Positions 36,696 through 46,047 are shown, numbered from the stretch's first letter. The stretch is DNA of 64,000 bases from Dyella silvae (GCF_026421305.1 NZ_JAPJBQ010000006.1:124001-188000); one strand, 5' to 3'. Notes: generated by a model not told the origin, from the letters alone. A program made the numbers and translations.

Positions 36696-38997
36696 GCGGA
36701 GCCATCAGGATGGAAAGACAGAAATGGAAAGCGACACCCAGGCTCACCGTGAGGCCAATGGCCCGAAGTACCGGAATCGAACTCCAGGCCAGCATGCCGA
36801 ACACAAGCAGCGCCGAAAGCACGCACACCAGCGTTGCGTGTAGCGTGCGCCGTTGTTCGGCGGCATCGCCCGTATCGCGCTCAAAAAACAGCGCGTAATG
36901 CAGCCCGAGGCCGGCCGCCAGAATCAATGCCACCAGATGGAACAGTGAGACTTCCACTCCGGCAACTCGCTCCACGGCCAGCACCAGAAACGTTGCCAGC
37001 GTCATCGGTGCCAACACGTGCCAGGCACGGCGCAGGCTGCGCAATGCGACCGTAATGGCCACCACCAGCAAGAGCGTCGCCGCGAGCAAGGCATGCAGGA
37101 TGCGTGCTCGGTAATCGACCACCAGCGACTCGGCCGCCCCCTTCAGGTCGAGCAGGCGGACGGCGCCACCGCTCTGCTGTGCAAGCGATTGCAATGCCGC
37201 CACGTCATGCACACCACTCAGCGTGCCCAGGCCGAGCCAATGAGTGTCGCGCTGCACCAGCATGGCGGACAGGCGCTGTCCCAGTGGCGACACGGCGAAG
37301 CGCGCCGGCGTGAGCAATGGCAGCGTGCGCGCCCTCTCCACATCGTCCAGGAATGGAACAAACAGATCGTGCTGGAACGGCATGTCCTGTTGCGCTTGCG
37401 CCAGCGCTTTGTTGAGGGCTGCAGGTTCCGGCAGGCGCTCCTGCCGCGCACGCTGCACGGACGCGCTCGGGAGATAGCGCGAAGGCAGCTCAATGGCGTC
37501 TGCTGCATGTCGGGCCACCAATGCATCCACGGCGGGCTCCAGGCGCTCTGACAGCTCCAGTACACCCTGTTCGCTGGGGGCGTCCAGCACGAGCAGGTAG
37601 CGCACATCCGGTGCGCCGAGTGCCTCTCGCAAGCTCGCGTCACGCTGCAGCAAATCCTTCGGCAGCGGCGTCAGCGCCGACAGGTCGTTTTGCCAGAACG
37701 GGCCTTGTGCGAAAGCGAGCATCACCACAGTGGCGACCGCAACGACCATTGGAATCCACCGTGGCCGGGGCAATGCATCCACCCACTGCCGGGCACGAAT
37801 CAGCCAGCGCATGTCGGCGACATCGTGCACACGCACGGGTAACAGGTACGGCAGGAGGTAGCGCGTACTAAAGCCTGCAACCAGAAGGCCCGTCACGGTG
37901 AAGACTGCCAGCTGCTTCAGCCCGTTCACGCCGGAGGCATAGAACGCCAGATAGGCGATGCACGCCGAGGCAATGGCGGTGAGTAGCAGTGGCCAGAGGT
38001 CGCGAACGCTCTGCACGGCGTCTTCGCCTGCGCGCCGATGGCTGAGTACGCGAATAGGGTATTCCTGTGCGACACCCAGCAAGGTGAAGCCAAACGCGAG
38101 CGTGATGCCATGCACCTGCGGAAACAGCATCACCAGCGCTGCAATACCGGCGAGTGCCGAGCTGGCGATGGGCAAAGCGGAAAGCAGCAACGATCCGATG
38201 CTGCGGTAGGCCAGCAACAACAGCACAACAAAGCCGATCGTGGAGATGCGACCGATCCATTCCGCCTGCCCACGCGTCTGCGCGTTCGCCACGACACTGA
38301 AGTAACCGGGACCACTGAAGGCCAGCGTCGCTCCCTCGTGCCCCGGCAAGGCGTCGAACATGCGCTGGATGCCACTGATCGCTGCGTTCTGCGCATCGGG
38401 ATCAAAGCCTGGCGCACGCGTCATGACCAGCAACAAAGCTTCGTGATTCTTGGAAAACCACACGCCTTCGATCAATTCGGGTGACCTGGCCGGCGCCCAA
38501 CGCTCAGCCAGTTTCAGCACCTCGAGGGTGGGATCTCGCGGCAACAGCCCCTTCAGCAGACTGCCGGCAGGCGAAGAGAGATCCTCCAGTCGCTGCTGTA
38601 GCTCGTCGCGCAAATAGGGCGCATCCAGGCGCTGGTGATCCAGCGTCGGCGAAAGCAGGTATCGGTACGGCAGCAAGCTGCTATCCAATGCCGTGATATC
38701 GAAGCTGCCGTTGAGTACCTGCGTATAACTGTCGTCCTTGCGAAGCGACGCCGCCAGTTGCTGGCTGAGCGATGCCAGCTGTTCATCCGGCTTGCCTGAG
38801 ATGGCGAGCAACAGCAGGCGCGAGCCAGGGCCTTCGCCCACTTGCTCCATCAACAGCTGCTGATCCGGCGTCGTGGGCGCGGGCATGAAGCTGCGCAGAT
38901 CCGTGCTGACGCGCAGGTTCTGGAGCACGAACACAGCGAGCAGCGCCAGCGTCGCCAGCCACAGCACCAGCAGCGTCAGACGACCGCCGCGCTGCAT
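36679..38997 (-). CDS. MMPL/RND-type exporter of the pigment operon
   Basis: A 772-residue transporter with two repeats of a transmembrane block, each with a large periplasmic loop: one helix near the N-terminus (LLVLWLATLALLAVFVLQNL), helices about 255-420, a second start near 445, and helices about 640-770. MMPL exporters move lipid-linked products across the inner membrane. Here the cargo is probably the acylated or ACP-released polyene. The ATG lies 2 bases after the LolA-like stop. Start 38997 is preferred; the frame opens further upstream. Confidence 0.88.
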   Translation of the reverse strand: MQRGGRLTLLVLWLATLALLAVFVLQNLRVSTDLRSFMPAPTTPDQQLLMEQVGEGPGSRLLLLAISGKPDEQLASLSQQLAASLRKDDSYTQVLNGSFDITALDSSLLPYRYLLSPTLDHQRLDAPYLRDELQQRLEDLSSPAGSLLKGLLPRDPTLEVLKLAERWAPARSPELIEGVWFSKNHEALLLVMTRAPGFDPDAQNAAISGIQRMFDALPGHEGATLAFSGPGYFSVVANAQTRGQAEWIGRISTIGFVVLLLLAYRSIGSLLLSALPIASSALAGIAALVMLFPQVHGITLAFGFTLLGVAQEYPIRVLSHRRAGEDAVQSVRDLWPLLLTAIASACIAYLAFYASGVNGLKQLAVFTVTGLLVAGFSTRYLLPYLLPVRVHDVADMRWLIRARQWVDALPRPRWIPMVVAVATVVMLAFAQGPFWQNDLSALTPLPKDLLQRDASLREALGAPDVRYLLVLDAPSEQGVLELSERLEPAVDALVARHAADAIELPSRYLPSASVQRARQERLPEPAALNKALAQAQQDMPFQHDLFVPFLDDVERARTLPLLTPARFAVSPLGQRLSAMLVQRDTHWLGLGTLSGVHDVAALQSLAQQSGGAVRLLDLKGAAESLVVDYRARILHALLAATLLLVVAITVALRSLRRAWHVLAPMTLATFLVLAVERVAGVEVSLFHLVALILAAGLGLHYALFFERDTGDAAEQRRTLHATLVCVLSALLVFGMLAWSSIPVLRAIGLTVSLGVAFHFCLSILMAPHARQD

Positions 38998-38999
38998 GC

Positions 39000-39647
39000 T
39001 CAACCGCCCTGACAGAGCGCTACCAGCGCCTCTCGGGTGGGCGCTGCAGGCATCTTCGCCGCCAGCTCGCCCAACAGGTCGATAGACAAATCGCCATCCG
39101 CTTCTTGCATGCGCATACAACGAGGCTCGTTGCCACTACCGTCGATCTCGATGTGACTGACCGAGCGCGCGAGCTTCGCATCGCGCGGCGTGAGCGTCAG
39201 TGTCCAACGCTTCGCATTGTTGGCGCTGTGTTGCACGGTGAATGCCTGCTCCAGCCGCGAAGCATCGCCGCCCAGCAAGGCGACAAAACTATCCAGAAGT
39301 ATCTGCAACTGCGGTGCGCGCTTGAGCGAGAAGGTCCGTGGCTCACGTCCTTCGCGTTGCTGTGTCACTTCGCCATTGGCAATGGTCGACACTTCGCGAT
39401 TGGGGTGCTCGACCCGTCGCTCCAGCCGATCGTCCCCAAGCCAGGCAAGCTGACCGGAAACCACCAGCGGCTCATCCAACATTTTCATGAAACGCGCTTC
39501 CGCAAACGGCGTGCGCGCGGGCGCCGGGCGCCCCAGCGAGCTCACCAATGCGCGCGCTGTGACCGCGTCTTCAGGCGCCGACGCGTTCGCGCACAGCGAC
39601 AGGATCAACCCGCCCAGGAGCATCCACGTCTTGCTGCCAGAAATCAT
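39000..39647 (-). CDS. LolA-like outer-membrane lipid carrier protein
   Basis: A 215-residue exported protein (signal about MISGSKTWMLLGGLILSLCANA) with the LolA/LolB-type fold expected from RFMKMLDEPLVVSGQLAWLGDD and the following antiparallel strands. It probably shuttles the hydrophobic product or its lipid conjugate across the periplasm, working with the MMPL protein. It overlaps the end of the acyltransferase by 77 bases if ATG 39647 is used; ATG 39623 would reduce the overlap to 53. Confidence 0.78.
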   Translation of the reverse strand: MISGSKTWMLLGGLILSLCANASAPEDAVTARALVSSLGRPAPARTPFAEARFMKMLDEPLVVSGQLAWLGDDRLERRVEHPNREVSTIANGEVTQQREGREPRTFSLKRAPQLQILLDSFVALLGGDASRLEQAFTVQHSANNAKRWTLTLTPRDAKLARSVSHIEIDGSGNEPRCMRMQEADGDLSIDLLGELAAKMPAAPTREALVALCQGG

Positions 39648-40524
39648 AGAAATTGAACCAGTTGTAGGGGGCCACGTGGACGTAGTGTTCCATGCGGCGG
39701 GCAAAGCGGGCGAGCACATCATCCAGTGCTTGCGCACGCTCGTTGCGTGGGATTTCCACACGGTCGGCGAACGGTTCGAAGATCAGGCGGTACCGGTTGC
39801 CGCCCTCGTACAGCCCAAAGCACAGCATCACCGGTACGCGCAGCGAATGCGCGAGCAGCCAGGGGCCCACCGGGAACGGGGCAGGCTCGCCCAGGAAAGG
39901 CGTGCGGCGAAGCACTTCGTGCTCACGGCCGCGATCGGCGAGCAGGGCCACCATCGCGCCCTGTTCACACGCCTCGGACATGGCCAGCGTGATGGACGCG
40001 CCGCCCATCGAGGCATCGATCACCGCGGCGCCGATGTCGGGCGCCAGCGCTTCGAGCAGCTCTGTCATGGCCGGGGTCTTCTGCTTGTCCAGCACCACGC
40101 GCAGGGGAATATCCGGACGGCGCGAACTGATGGCGCGCAGCGCTTCAAAACTGCCCTGGTGCGAACCCAGCAAGAGCAGGCCACGTCCTTGATCGAGGGA
40201 GGCTTCGAGTTCGTCGAGGCCTTCTACGGTGATGTCGAAGCCCTTCTCACCATGGGCCAGCAGAAAAATGCGGTCCAGCGTGATCGCAGCAAAACTGTAG
40301 ATGTGCTTCATCACCTGCCGTGTCGTCGCCGGCTTGCCGAGCACGCGCTCGAGGAAGCGGCGCGAGGCCGTACGCTCCGGGCGTCGACGCAAGTAGAAGT
40401 AGAGCGTGACCGGATACAGCACCAGCCGTCCCAACGGGCGGCCGCCCACCAGCGCGATGGTGCGGATCAGCCACAGCGCAAAATGCCCACCGCCTTCGGG
40501 CCGGCTCTGCCAGTGCTCGCTCAT
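39571..40524 (-). CDS. Lipid A biosynthesis-type (LPLAT/LpxL-like) acyltransferase
   Basis: A 317-residue inner-membrane acyltransferase. The catalytic HX4E motif is in LLLGSHQGSFEALRA, followed by ALLADRGREHEVLRRTPFLGEPAPFP. In aryl polyene and xanthomonadin clusters such enzymes are thought to attach the polyene to a lipid anchor. The start overlaps the dehydratase stop (ATGA). Confidence 0.88.
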   Translation of the reverse strand: MSEHWQSRPEGGGHFALWLIRTIALVGGRPLGRLVLYPVTLYFYLRRRPERTASRRFLERVLGKPATTRQVMKHIYSFAAITLDRIFLLAHGEKGFDITVEGLDELEASLDQGRGLLLLGSHQGSFEALRAISSRRPDIPLRVVLDKQKTPAMTELLEALAPDIGAAVIDASMGGASITLAMSEACEQGAMVALLADRGREHEVLRRTPFLGEPAPFPVGPWLLAHSLRVPVMLCFGLYEGGNRYRLIFEPFADRVEIPRNERAQALDDVLARFARRMEHYVHVAPYNWFNFYDFWQQDVDAPGRVDPVAVRERVGA

Positions 40525-40820
40525 GCGGCGCCCTCGACCGTGCCTCGCGCAATCGCGACATCGTTCCGGCGAATCTCGAAACGCACACGCCCGTTCACAT
40601 CGGTCAACACGACTTCGGCGACCTGCTGCGGCAACAGCGGCGCCACAAACTTTGCTTCCACGATGCGCGCCAGACGCTCGCCTCGCCACAGACGCAACGC
40701 GTTTGCCACGTGCTCCAGCAACAGCACGCCGGGCACCAGCGGCGAGCCGGGGAAATGGCCAGGCAGGCAAGGATGGTCGCCCGCTACCTGGAACGCGTGA
40801 TGAAAGCTCGCCGAGGTCAT
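40521..40820 (-). CDS. FabA/FabZ-like hotdog dehydratase (ApeI-like)
   Basis: A 99-residue hotdog protein with DHPCLPGHFPGSPLVPGVLLLEHV, the FabZ signature including His22. It is shorter than FabZ (about 150), as is typical of the ApeI class. ATG 40820 overlaps the stop of the upstream membrane-protein gene (ATGA), and its stop overlaps the acyltransferase start, so it is tightly coupled on both sides. Confidence 0.87.
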   Translation of the reverse strand: MTSASFHHAFQVAGDHPCLPGHFPGSPLVPGVLLLEHVANALRLWRGERLARIVEAKFVAPLLPQQVAEVVLTDVNGRVRFEIRRNDVAIARGTVEGAA

Positions 40821-41539
40821 TTCGAAGCGGGATCTTCGCCACGCACCAGTTGCGGCCAGCGCGCCGCAACGCCCAGTGCCAGCGCATGCAGGCGGGGGTG
40901 CTCGATGTGTCGCAGATGCCAACGACGGAACACGTTTTCCAGCAGAAACGCCGCGGCAATCAACCCATAGCCGCCCAGATGCATGTACGACTGCGCCAGT
41001 GCCGCAGGCACCGGCCACGGCGAGGCGATGCCTAGCGCATACAGCAAGCCGCCCGGCTCGGCGCACAGCAACAGCACGGCAAGCACCCCTGCCTGCGCGG
41101 CGGTAAGCAGCGTCCAGAACCATGTGAGCTGGCGGGCATAGCGCGCCACGCCCGGAACCTGCAGCTGGCCGGCGCCTTCCACCGCCGCGATGAAGCGCGC
41201 GATCAAAGGCGTCGATCCGGCGCGCAGACTGCGCCCGAACAGCGAAGCCAGCAGCACGTTGATCGCAATAGGCACGCACTCGAGCAGCAAACCCACCATG
41301 CCATGCAGCCACAACACCGCCACCACGGCCAGGGTGAGCGTCCAGCCAATCCAGGACCGCGGCCGGCGCGCGGCAAGACCCGGCAGCATCAGCAAGGTAA
41401 GCAGCAGCACACAGGCGGCAAGCGAGAAACCCTCGCGATGGGTGAGCACACCGGCCATCGCCAGCACCGGATAGGCGAACATCAACGGCAGCCAGCGCCG
41501 TGATACCGATCGCAGTGGGGAGACGGGTGATTGCGACAT
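40817..41539 (-). CDS. COG4648-type integral membrane protein of the pigment operon
   Basis: A 240-residue protein with about six predicted helices (for example FSLAACVLLLTLLMLPGL, LTLAVVAVLWLHGMVGLL, LLTAAQAGVLAVLLLCAEPGG). Members of this class are known mainly from aryl polyene and xanthomonadin clusters; the role is undefined. It follows the ACP gene by 79 bases and is coupled to the dehydratase gene by a 4-base overlap. Confidence 0.75.
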   Translation of the reverse strand: MSQSPVSPLRSVSRRWLPLMFAYPVLAMAGVLTHREGFSLAACVLLLTLLMLPGLAARRPRSWIGWTLTLAVVAVLWLHGMVGLLLECVPIAINVLLASLFGRSLRAGSTPLIARFIAAVEGAGQLQVPGVARYARQLTWFWTLLTAAQAGVLAVLLLCAEPGGLLYALGIASPWPVPAALAQSYMHLGGYGLIAAAFLLENVFRRWHLRHIEHPRLHALALGVAARWPQLVRGEDPASK

Positions 41540-41618
41540 AGGTGGCTCAGCCTGCCTGGTCTCGAACGGGACGCGGCGAAAGTCTGCCGTGTGCGAGCCG
41601 CATCATGCCCGATCTTGC

Positions 41619-41909
41619 TTAAACGGCACGATGCCGTTCGATGTGCTCGGACAACGTGCGCAGGCTATTGAAGATCTTGCGGTTCTCAGGATTGTCCGAC
41701 CGCAGCTGGAACCCGTACCGCTTGGACACGGCCAGCGCGACTTCCAGCGCATCAATGGAATCCAGGCCGAGATCGCCGCCGAACAAGGGGGCATCGGGGT
41801 CGATCTGGTCGGCCGTCACCGTTTCCAGATTGAGGCTTTCCACGATCAAAGTGGCCAGTTCGTGTTGTGCGGTGCTCTGCTCGACCATGCTGGTCCATAC
41901 CTGATACAT
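41619..41909 (-). CDS. Acyl carrier protein of the pigment operon
   Basis: A 96-residue dedicated acyl carrier protein that would hold the growing aryl polyene as a thioester. The phosphopantetheine serine lies in GGDLGLDSIDALEVAL. GGGAGAGGGGC immediately before ATG 41909 supports that start over ATG 41888. It is the first gene of the minus-strand operon and is divergent from xanB2, 68 bases away. Confidence 0.93.
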   Translation of the reverse strand: MYQVWTSMVEQSTAQHELATLIVESLNLETVTADQIDPDAPLFGGDLGLDSIDALEVALAVSKRYGFQLRSDNPENRKIFNSLRTLSEHIERHRAV

Positions 41910-41977
41910 GCCCCTCTCCCCCAGAGGCGACGGCCTACAAGTGTAACATAGCGACCCCTACCCCCATTTCTAATGCC

Positions 41978-42964
41978 ATGGTTCTGGGTTGTGAAAACGT
42001 CAGGCTGGCGGAGCGCCGGGCCCCTCAGGTGTCCTACCGGCACGGTGCTCCGGAATCGGTATTGAAGGAACCTGGCACCCTCGCCGTGTTCGGGTTTGGC
42101 ACCGGCGCGGTCCTCAGCGACGATCCACGCTGGCTGAGGGTGGACCTGGAGAGCTTCGACGCCCCTGCAACGCTGGAGCTCTGGCAGGTCGACGGGCCAG
42201 TGACTCACGGAAGGGTGGGCGACCTGCAGTGGTCAGCGGGCGAGGGTTGGCTGTTTGCGGCCATGACCCTTAACGAAGAGGTGCATGGCGGGCCCGGCAA
42301 CACCGCCGCCTCGGTCTACGCCCAGTTGCGCGAGTTCCTCGCGACCCGGCATGAACGCTACGTGCAGCGCATCTGGAATTACCTGGGTGACATTAACCGG
42401 GGCGAAGGCGACATCGAGCGCTACAAGCAGTTCTGCGAGGGCCGTGCCGAGGGCATGGGCAACTTCTTCGCCGACGGCTTTCCGGCCGCTACCGCCATCG
42501 GACACCACGCATCCGAACCGCGCCTGCAGGTCTACGTGCTGGCTTGCGATGAACCCGGCGTGCGTGTGGAGAATCCCCGCCAGGTCAGCGCGTGGCGCTA
42601 CCCACGCCAGTACGGCCGGACGCCACCCAGCTTTGCGCGCGCGATGGCCCTGCCCGGACAGGACGCGCTGGCCATCTCAGGCACAGCCGCCGTGGTCGGC
42701 CACGCCTCGACCCATGAGGACGACCTGCTGGCTCAGCTGGACGAAACCCTGGTGAACCTCGAAGCGTTGCTGGCGAACGCCGGCATGGCCGCGGGATTCG
42801 ACACGCAGTCGCCGCTCAAGGCGTACGTGAGGCATCCCACCGACGCGCCCATCGTGCGCGACTTCATGCAGCGCCGCCTGCCCGGCGTTCCGGTGCTACT
42901 GCTGCACGGTGACATCTGCCGCCAGGAACTGCTCGTCGAGATCGACGGCTGGCGTTACGCGTAA
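41978..42964 (+). CDS. xanB2: XanB2-type chorismatase (chorismate to 3- and 4-hydroxybenzoate)
   Basis: A 328-residue chorismatase. In Xanthomonas, XanB2 turns chorismate into 3-hydroxybenzoate for xanthomonadin and 4-hydroxybenzoate for ubiquinone. Family segments seen are RYVQRIWNYLGDINRGEGDIERYKQFCEGRAEG split across the middle domain, and the C-terminal LLHGDICRQELLVEIDG. ATG 41978 gives the expected size; the preceding frame runs through the divergent promoter, and no strong ribosome binding site is seen. It is divergent from the acyl carrier protein gene. Confidence 0.92.
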   Translation: MVLGCENVRLAERRAPQVSYRHGAPESVLKEPGTLAVFGFGTGAVLSDDPRWLRVDLESFDAPATLELWQVDGPVTHGRVGDLQWSAGEGWLFAAMTLNEEVHGGPGNTAASVYAQLREFLATRHERYVQRIWNYLGDINRGEGDIERYKQFCEGRAEGMGNFFADGFPAATAIGHHASEPRLQVYVLACDEPGVRVENPRQVSAWRYPRQYGRTPPSFARAMALPGQDALAISGTAAVVGHASTHEDDLLAQLDETLVNLEALLANAGMAAGFDTQSPLKAYVRHPTDAPIVRDFMQRRLPGVPVLLLHGDICRQELLVEIDGWRYA

Positions 42965-43462
42965 GCGCAGGATCGGCGCCCATGCGGGGCACGCGAAAAT
43001 TAAGAACTCTCTGATGTTGCCTGGCGCCTCCGTGGCCTACTGTGGCGGTCCATTCCCGGGACGTGGACGTTCACGGACACGCGATCGCGTGTAACGAGCT
43101 CGCGTATCGACGCCTGCCGGAATCTTTTTTCTATGCCTAGGGAAGCCGCCGGATACGCGCCTTGCTTGGCATCTACACGCATGGTGTCACGTGAGTTGCC
43201 TGGCTATCTCCGAGCTCCCCTCTCCACTTCGCGAACGACTCTATAAGCGCCTCTGTCAGGAGGCTGGCATAGCGCGTTCTCTGCGGATCAAGGAGAAAGC
43301 CAGCCAATCTGCACGCCTGATTCACGCATCCGCTCAACACAGCGAGATTCCTGAAGGTACCGCGTCAGACCAAAGAGAACTGCTTCAGGCGACTATCCAT
43401 GGCCATGAACCAGGATGACGCTTGATCCACGCATTGGCGTGATGACCTGGTTTCGGAGGGTA
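42965..43462. other. Gene-poor 498-bp gap between xanB2 and glmU
   Basis: No convincing gene. A 16-bp perfect palindrome (ACACGCGATCGCGTGT) lies at 43077-43092. A 75-codon GTG-start frame at 43191-43418 has no ribosome binding site and no recognisable family, so it is not called. The gap is unusually long for this window and may be a remnant of a lost gene. Confidence 0.5.
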
Positions 43463-44836
43463 CTACGCCTTTTTCTCCGGGCGCTGCCATCCGTTGAGCG
43501 TCACCTGGCGAGCGCGCGCGAGCGTCAGCTCGCCTGCAGGCGCGTCCTTGCCAATCACCGAACCTGCGCCAATGGTGGCCTTTTCGCCAATCGTGACCGG
43601 TGCAACGAGCGCACTGTTCGAACCAATGAAAGCACCGTCACCGATGGTCGTCAGGTGTTTGTTGACGCCGTCGTAGTTGCACGTGATGGTGCCGGCACCG
43701 ATGTTCACGCCACTACCGATAACGGTATCGCCGAGATAGCTCAAGTGATTGGCCTTGCTACCCTGGCCGATGCGCGCTTTCTTGGTCTCGACAAAGTTGC
43801 CGATATGCACGCCGGTGGCCAGTTCCGTGCCGGGGCGAAGACGCGCAAATGGGCCGATGATGCAGGGGCCATGCGTGATCACACCTTCCAGATCGCAATG
43901 CGGATGCACCACCGTTCCCGTGGCAAGCTGTACATCCTTCAAGCGAGTGAAGGCACCCACGCGCACGTCATCACCAAGCGTGACCTCGCCTTCGAAGATG
44001 ACACTAATGTCGATTTCTACATCCATGCCAGCGCTCACCTTGCCACGCACGTCGATGCGTGACGGATCGGCGATGCGCACGCCCTCCAGCGCTAGTGCCT
44101 TGGCCGCACGCAGACGGTACTGCGCCTCCAGTTCAGCAAGCTGCCAGGGATTGTTGGCGCCGGCCGCTTCGTATTCGTCGTCGCACTCCACGCATGTAGC
44201 GGCACGATTTTCCCCCGCTGCCATGGCGAAGATATCGGTGAGGTAGTACTCACCCTGCACATTGTTGCGGTCGAGTTTGGACGTCCAACGCTTAAGCGCC
44301 ACTGCGTCAGCAGCAACGATGCCGGTATTGATGAGATTGATCGTGCGTTGCGCGTCGTCCGCGTCCTTCTCCTCCACCACCTCGCGCACCAAACCGTTGC
44401 CATCGCGCAGCACACGGCCGTAGCCAAGCGGATCGGTAACCCGCGTCGCCAGCAGGCTGACCGTACCTTCCGCGGATACCAGCCGCTGCAAGGTCTGCGC
44501 ACGGGTGAGCGGCACATCGCCGTAGAGCACCAGTACAGTCGCGTCATCCGGCACATCAAGCAATGCTTCGCGTACCGCGTGACCGGTGCCCAGGCGCTGG
44601 GACTGAAGCACCCAGTTCAGATCAGCCTGTCCTTCGAACGCCGCGCGGACCTGCTCACCGCAATGACCATAGACCAGATGGATCTTCTGGGGCTGCAGCG
44701 CTCGCGCTGCTTCCAGCACATGCGCAAGCAATGGCCGGCCGGCCAGCGGCATCAGCACCTTGGCCTTTCTCGATTTCATGCGTTTGCCTTCACCGGCGGC
44801 GAGGACAATCACGTGCAAGGGAGCGTTCTTGGTCAT
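43463..44836 (-). CDS. glmU: Bifunctional N-acetylglucosamine-1-phosphate uridyltransferase/acetyltransferase
   Basis: Makes UDP-GlcNAc for peptidoglycan and LPS. The 457-residue product has the uridyltransferase [17 protein letters not shown] at the N-terminus, LYGDVPL, and [11 protein letters not shown], then a left-handed beta-helix acetyltransferase domain (from about residue 255) with the hexapeptide pattern and [10 protein letters not shown]. Length and order are normal. In many proteobacteria glmU lies near the atp operon, as here. Confidence 0.97.
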   Translation of the reverse strand: MTKNAPLHVIVLAAGEGKRMKSRKAKVLMPLAGRPLLAHVLEAARALQPQKIHLVYGHCGEQVRAAFEGQADLNWVLQSQRLGTGHAVREALLDVPDDATVLVLYGDVPLTRAQTLQRLVSAEGTVSLLATRVTDPLGYGRVLRDGNGLVREVVEEKDADDAQRTINLINTGIVAADAVALKRWTSKLDRNNVQGEYYLTDIFAMAAGENRAATCVECDDEYEAAGANNPWQLAELEAQYRLRAAKALALEGVRIADPSRIDVRGKVSAGMDVEIDISVIFEGEVTLGDDVRVGAFTRLKDVQLATGTVVHPHCDLEGVITHGPCIIGPFARLRPGTELATGVHIGNFVETKKARIGQGSKANHLSYLGDTVIGSGVNIGAGTITCNYDGVNKHLTTIGDGAFIGSNSALVAPVTIGEKATIGAGSVIGKDAPAGELTLARARQVTLNGWQRPEKKA

Positions 44837-44916
44837 AAGCGGGCCTTTTCAGACTAGCGACGCAGCATAGCAGCGCCCGAAGGCACCCCGCGGGAAGCGC
44901 GGTGACCGAACGCGGG

Positions 44917-45456
44917 CTAGTGCTCTGTGGCGGCCGATGCGCGCGCCCCTGTCACCGGTTTGCCGTCCTTCCACGCAAAGCGGAAGACGTATTCAAGGCT
45001 GAATGCGCGAGCCTGGCTTCCCACGTCATGCGTGTTGCCATTGGCGTCGGCCGCCCATTGGCTTACGCGCAATGGCTCGAAGGTCCATTGCATCGCTGCA
45101 GCGCGAACCGCCTCGTCAAACTGGCGCTGTTGCGGAGCTGCCTGGTCCTCGCCTTCGATAAGCACCTCGCTGACCTTACCTTCGGTATCAACGATGAGTC
45201 GCGCCGCCACCTCCTGCGGCGCCAACCTCCCTTGCAGCAAAGCCGGCGGGTAGATCGGCATGGGTTGCGTACGTGGCGTGGCGCCCGTGGTGATCTCGCC
45301 CAGGGCCAATGGGTAATGCTGCAAGGGGCCTCGGGTCACCGGGCGGTAATCGGCGACTCCCGGTGACACGCTGGCGCAGGCAGCCAACAAGGTACAGACG
45401 ATGGCGCACAGGAGAAGCCTGTGCTGGCACCCATGGCGATGACGCAGCGCGTCCAT
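44917..45456 (-). CDS. TonB C-terminal-domain lipoprotein
   Basis: A 179-residue predicted lipoprotein. The first 25 residues (MDALRHRHGCQHRLLLCAIVCTLLAAC) end in the lipobox LLAAC, although the n-region is long. The C-terminal domain (PMPIYPPALLQGRLAPQEVAARLIVDTEGKVSEVLIEGE...) resembles TonB_C. There is no ExbB/ExbD nearby. The usual N-terminal anchor and proline region of TonB are missing, so this is likely an envelope protein borrowing the fold. ATG 45456 is chosen; the frame extends further upstream. Confidence 0.7.
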   Translation of the reverse strand: MDALRHRHGCQHRLLLCAIVCTLLAACASVSPGVADYRPVTRGPLQHYPLALGEITTGATPRTQPMPIYPPALLQGRLAPQEVAARLIVDTEGKVSEVLIEGEDQAAPQQRQFDEAVRAAAMQWTFEPLRVSQWAADANGNTHDVGSQARAFSLEYVFRFAWKDGKPVTGARASAATEH

Positions 45457-45523
45457 ATCGGCTTTGGGAGTTCTCTGTAATGCATCCGGACCACGGATGG
45501 GTGACGCCAGATCAGCATAAACA

Positions 45524-45551
45524 AAAACGCCGGCCTGAAGGCCGGCGTTTT
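45524..45551 (-). terminator. Terminator of the atp operon
   Basis: A perfect 12-bp stem with a 4-base loop (AAAACGCCGGCC...GGCCGGCGTTTT) about 23 bases after the atpC stop, with T-rich flanks on both strands. Confidence 0.85.
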
Positions 45552-45573
45552 GAGGGCGTACCCGAAGCTGCAC

Positions 45574-45999
45574 TTAGTGCTTGAGCGTCTTGCGCAGTCG
45601 CTCCAGCGCCTGCAGCTGGGTGATGGCCTGCGCCAGCTTGGCCTGGGCCTCGGCGATCTCAACGGCGTCGGTGCGGTTGGCCAGGGCGTCCTCGGCTTCC
45701 TGCTTGGCGCGCTGGGCGGCGGCCTCGTCCAGGTCGGCGGCGCGCGCGGCCGTATCGGCCAGCACGGTGACGACCTGCGGCTGCACTTCCAGGATGCCGC
45801 CGGACACCCAGAACTGCTGGCGCTCGCCGTTGCTCAGCACCACGTCTACGTGGCCTGCCTTCAGGCGGGTGATGAGCGGCGCGTGGCGGGGCGCGATGCC
45901 CAGCTCGCCCATCTCGCCGGTGGCCACCACCAGCTGCGCATCACCCGAGAAGATCTCGGCTTCGGCGCTGACGATGTCGACACGGAGGGTATGAGTCAT
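45574..45999 (-). CDS. atpC: ATP synthase epsilon subunit
   Basis: The inhibitory/rotor subunit of F1. The 141-residue product starts [21 protein letters not shown], a conserved epsilon start, with an N-terminal beta sandwich and a C-terminal helical pair ([14 protein letters not shown]). It is the last gene of the operon, 94 bases after atpD, with a hairpin in the gap. Confidence 0.97.
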   Translation of the reverse strand: MTHTLRVDIVSAEAEIFSGDAQLVVATGEMGELGIAPRHAPLITRLKAGHVDVVLSNGERQQFWVSGGILEVQPQVVTVLADTAARAADLDEAAAQRAKQEAEDALANRTDAVEIAEAQAKLAQAITQLQALERLRKTLKH

Positions 46000-46047
46000 G
46001 ACGGTATTCCGGTGCGTTCGGTAAAAAGCAGACGATGCTGTGTGGAA

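Noticed and set aside
43191-43418. A 75-codon GTG-start frame in the xanB2-glmU gap
   Set aside because: No ribosome binding site, no recognisable domain, and it starts with GTG in an otherwise gene-poor gap.
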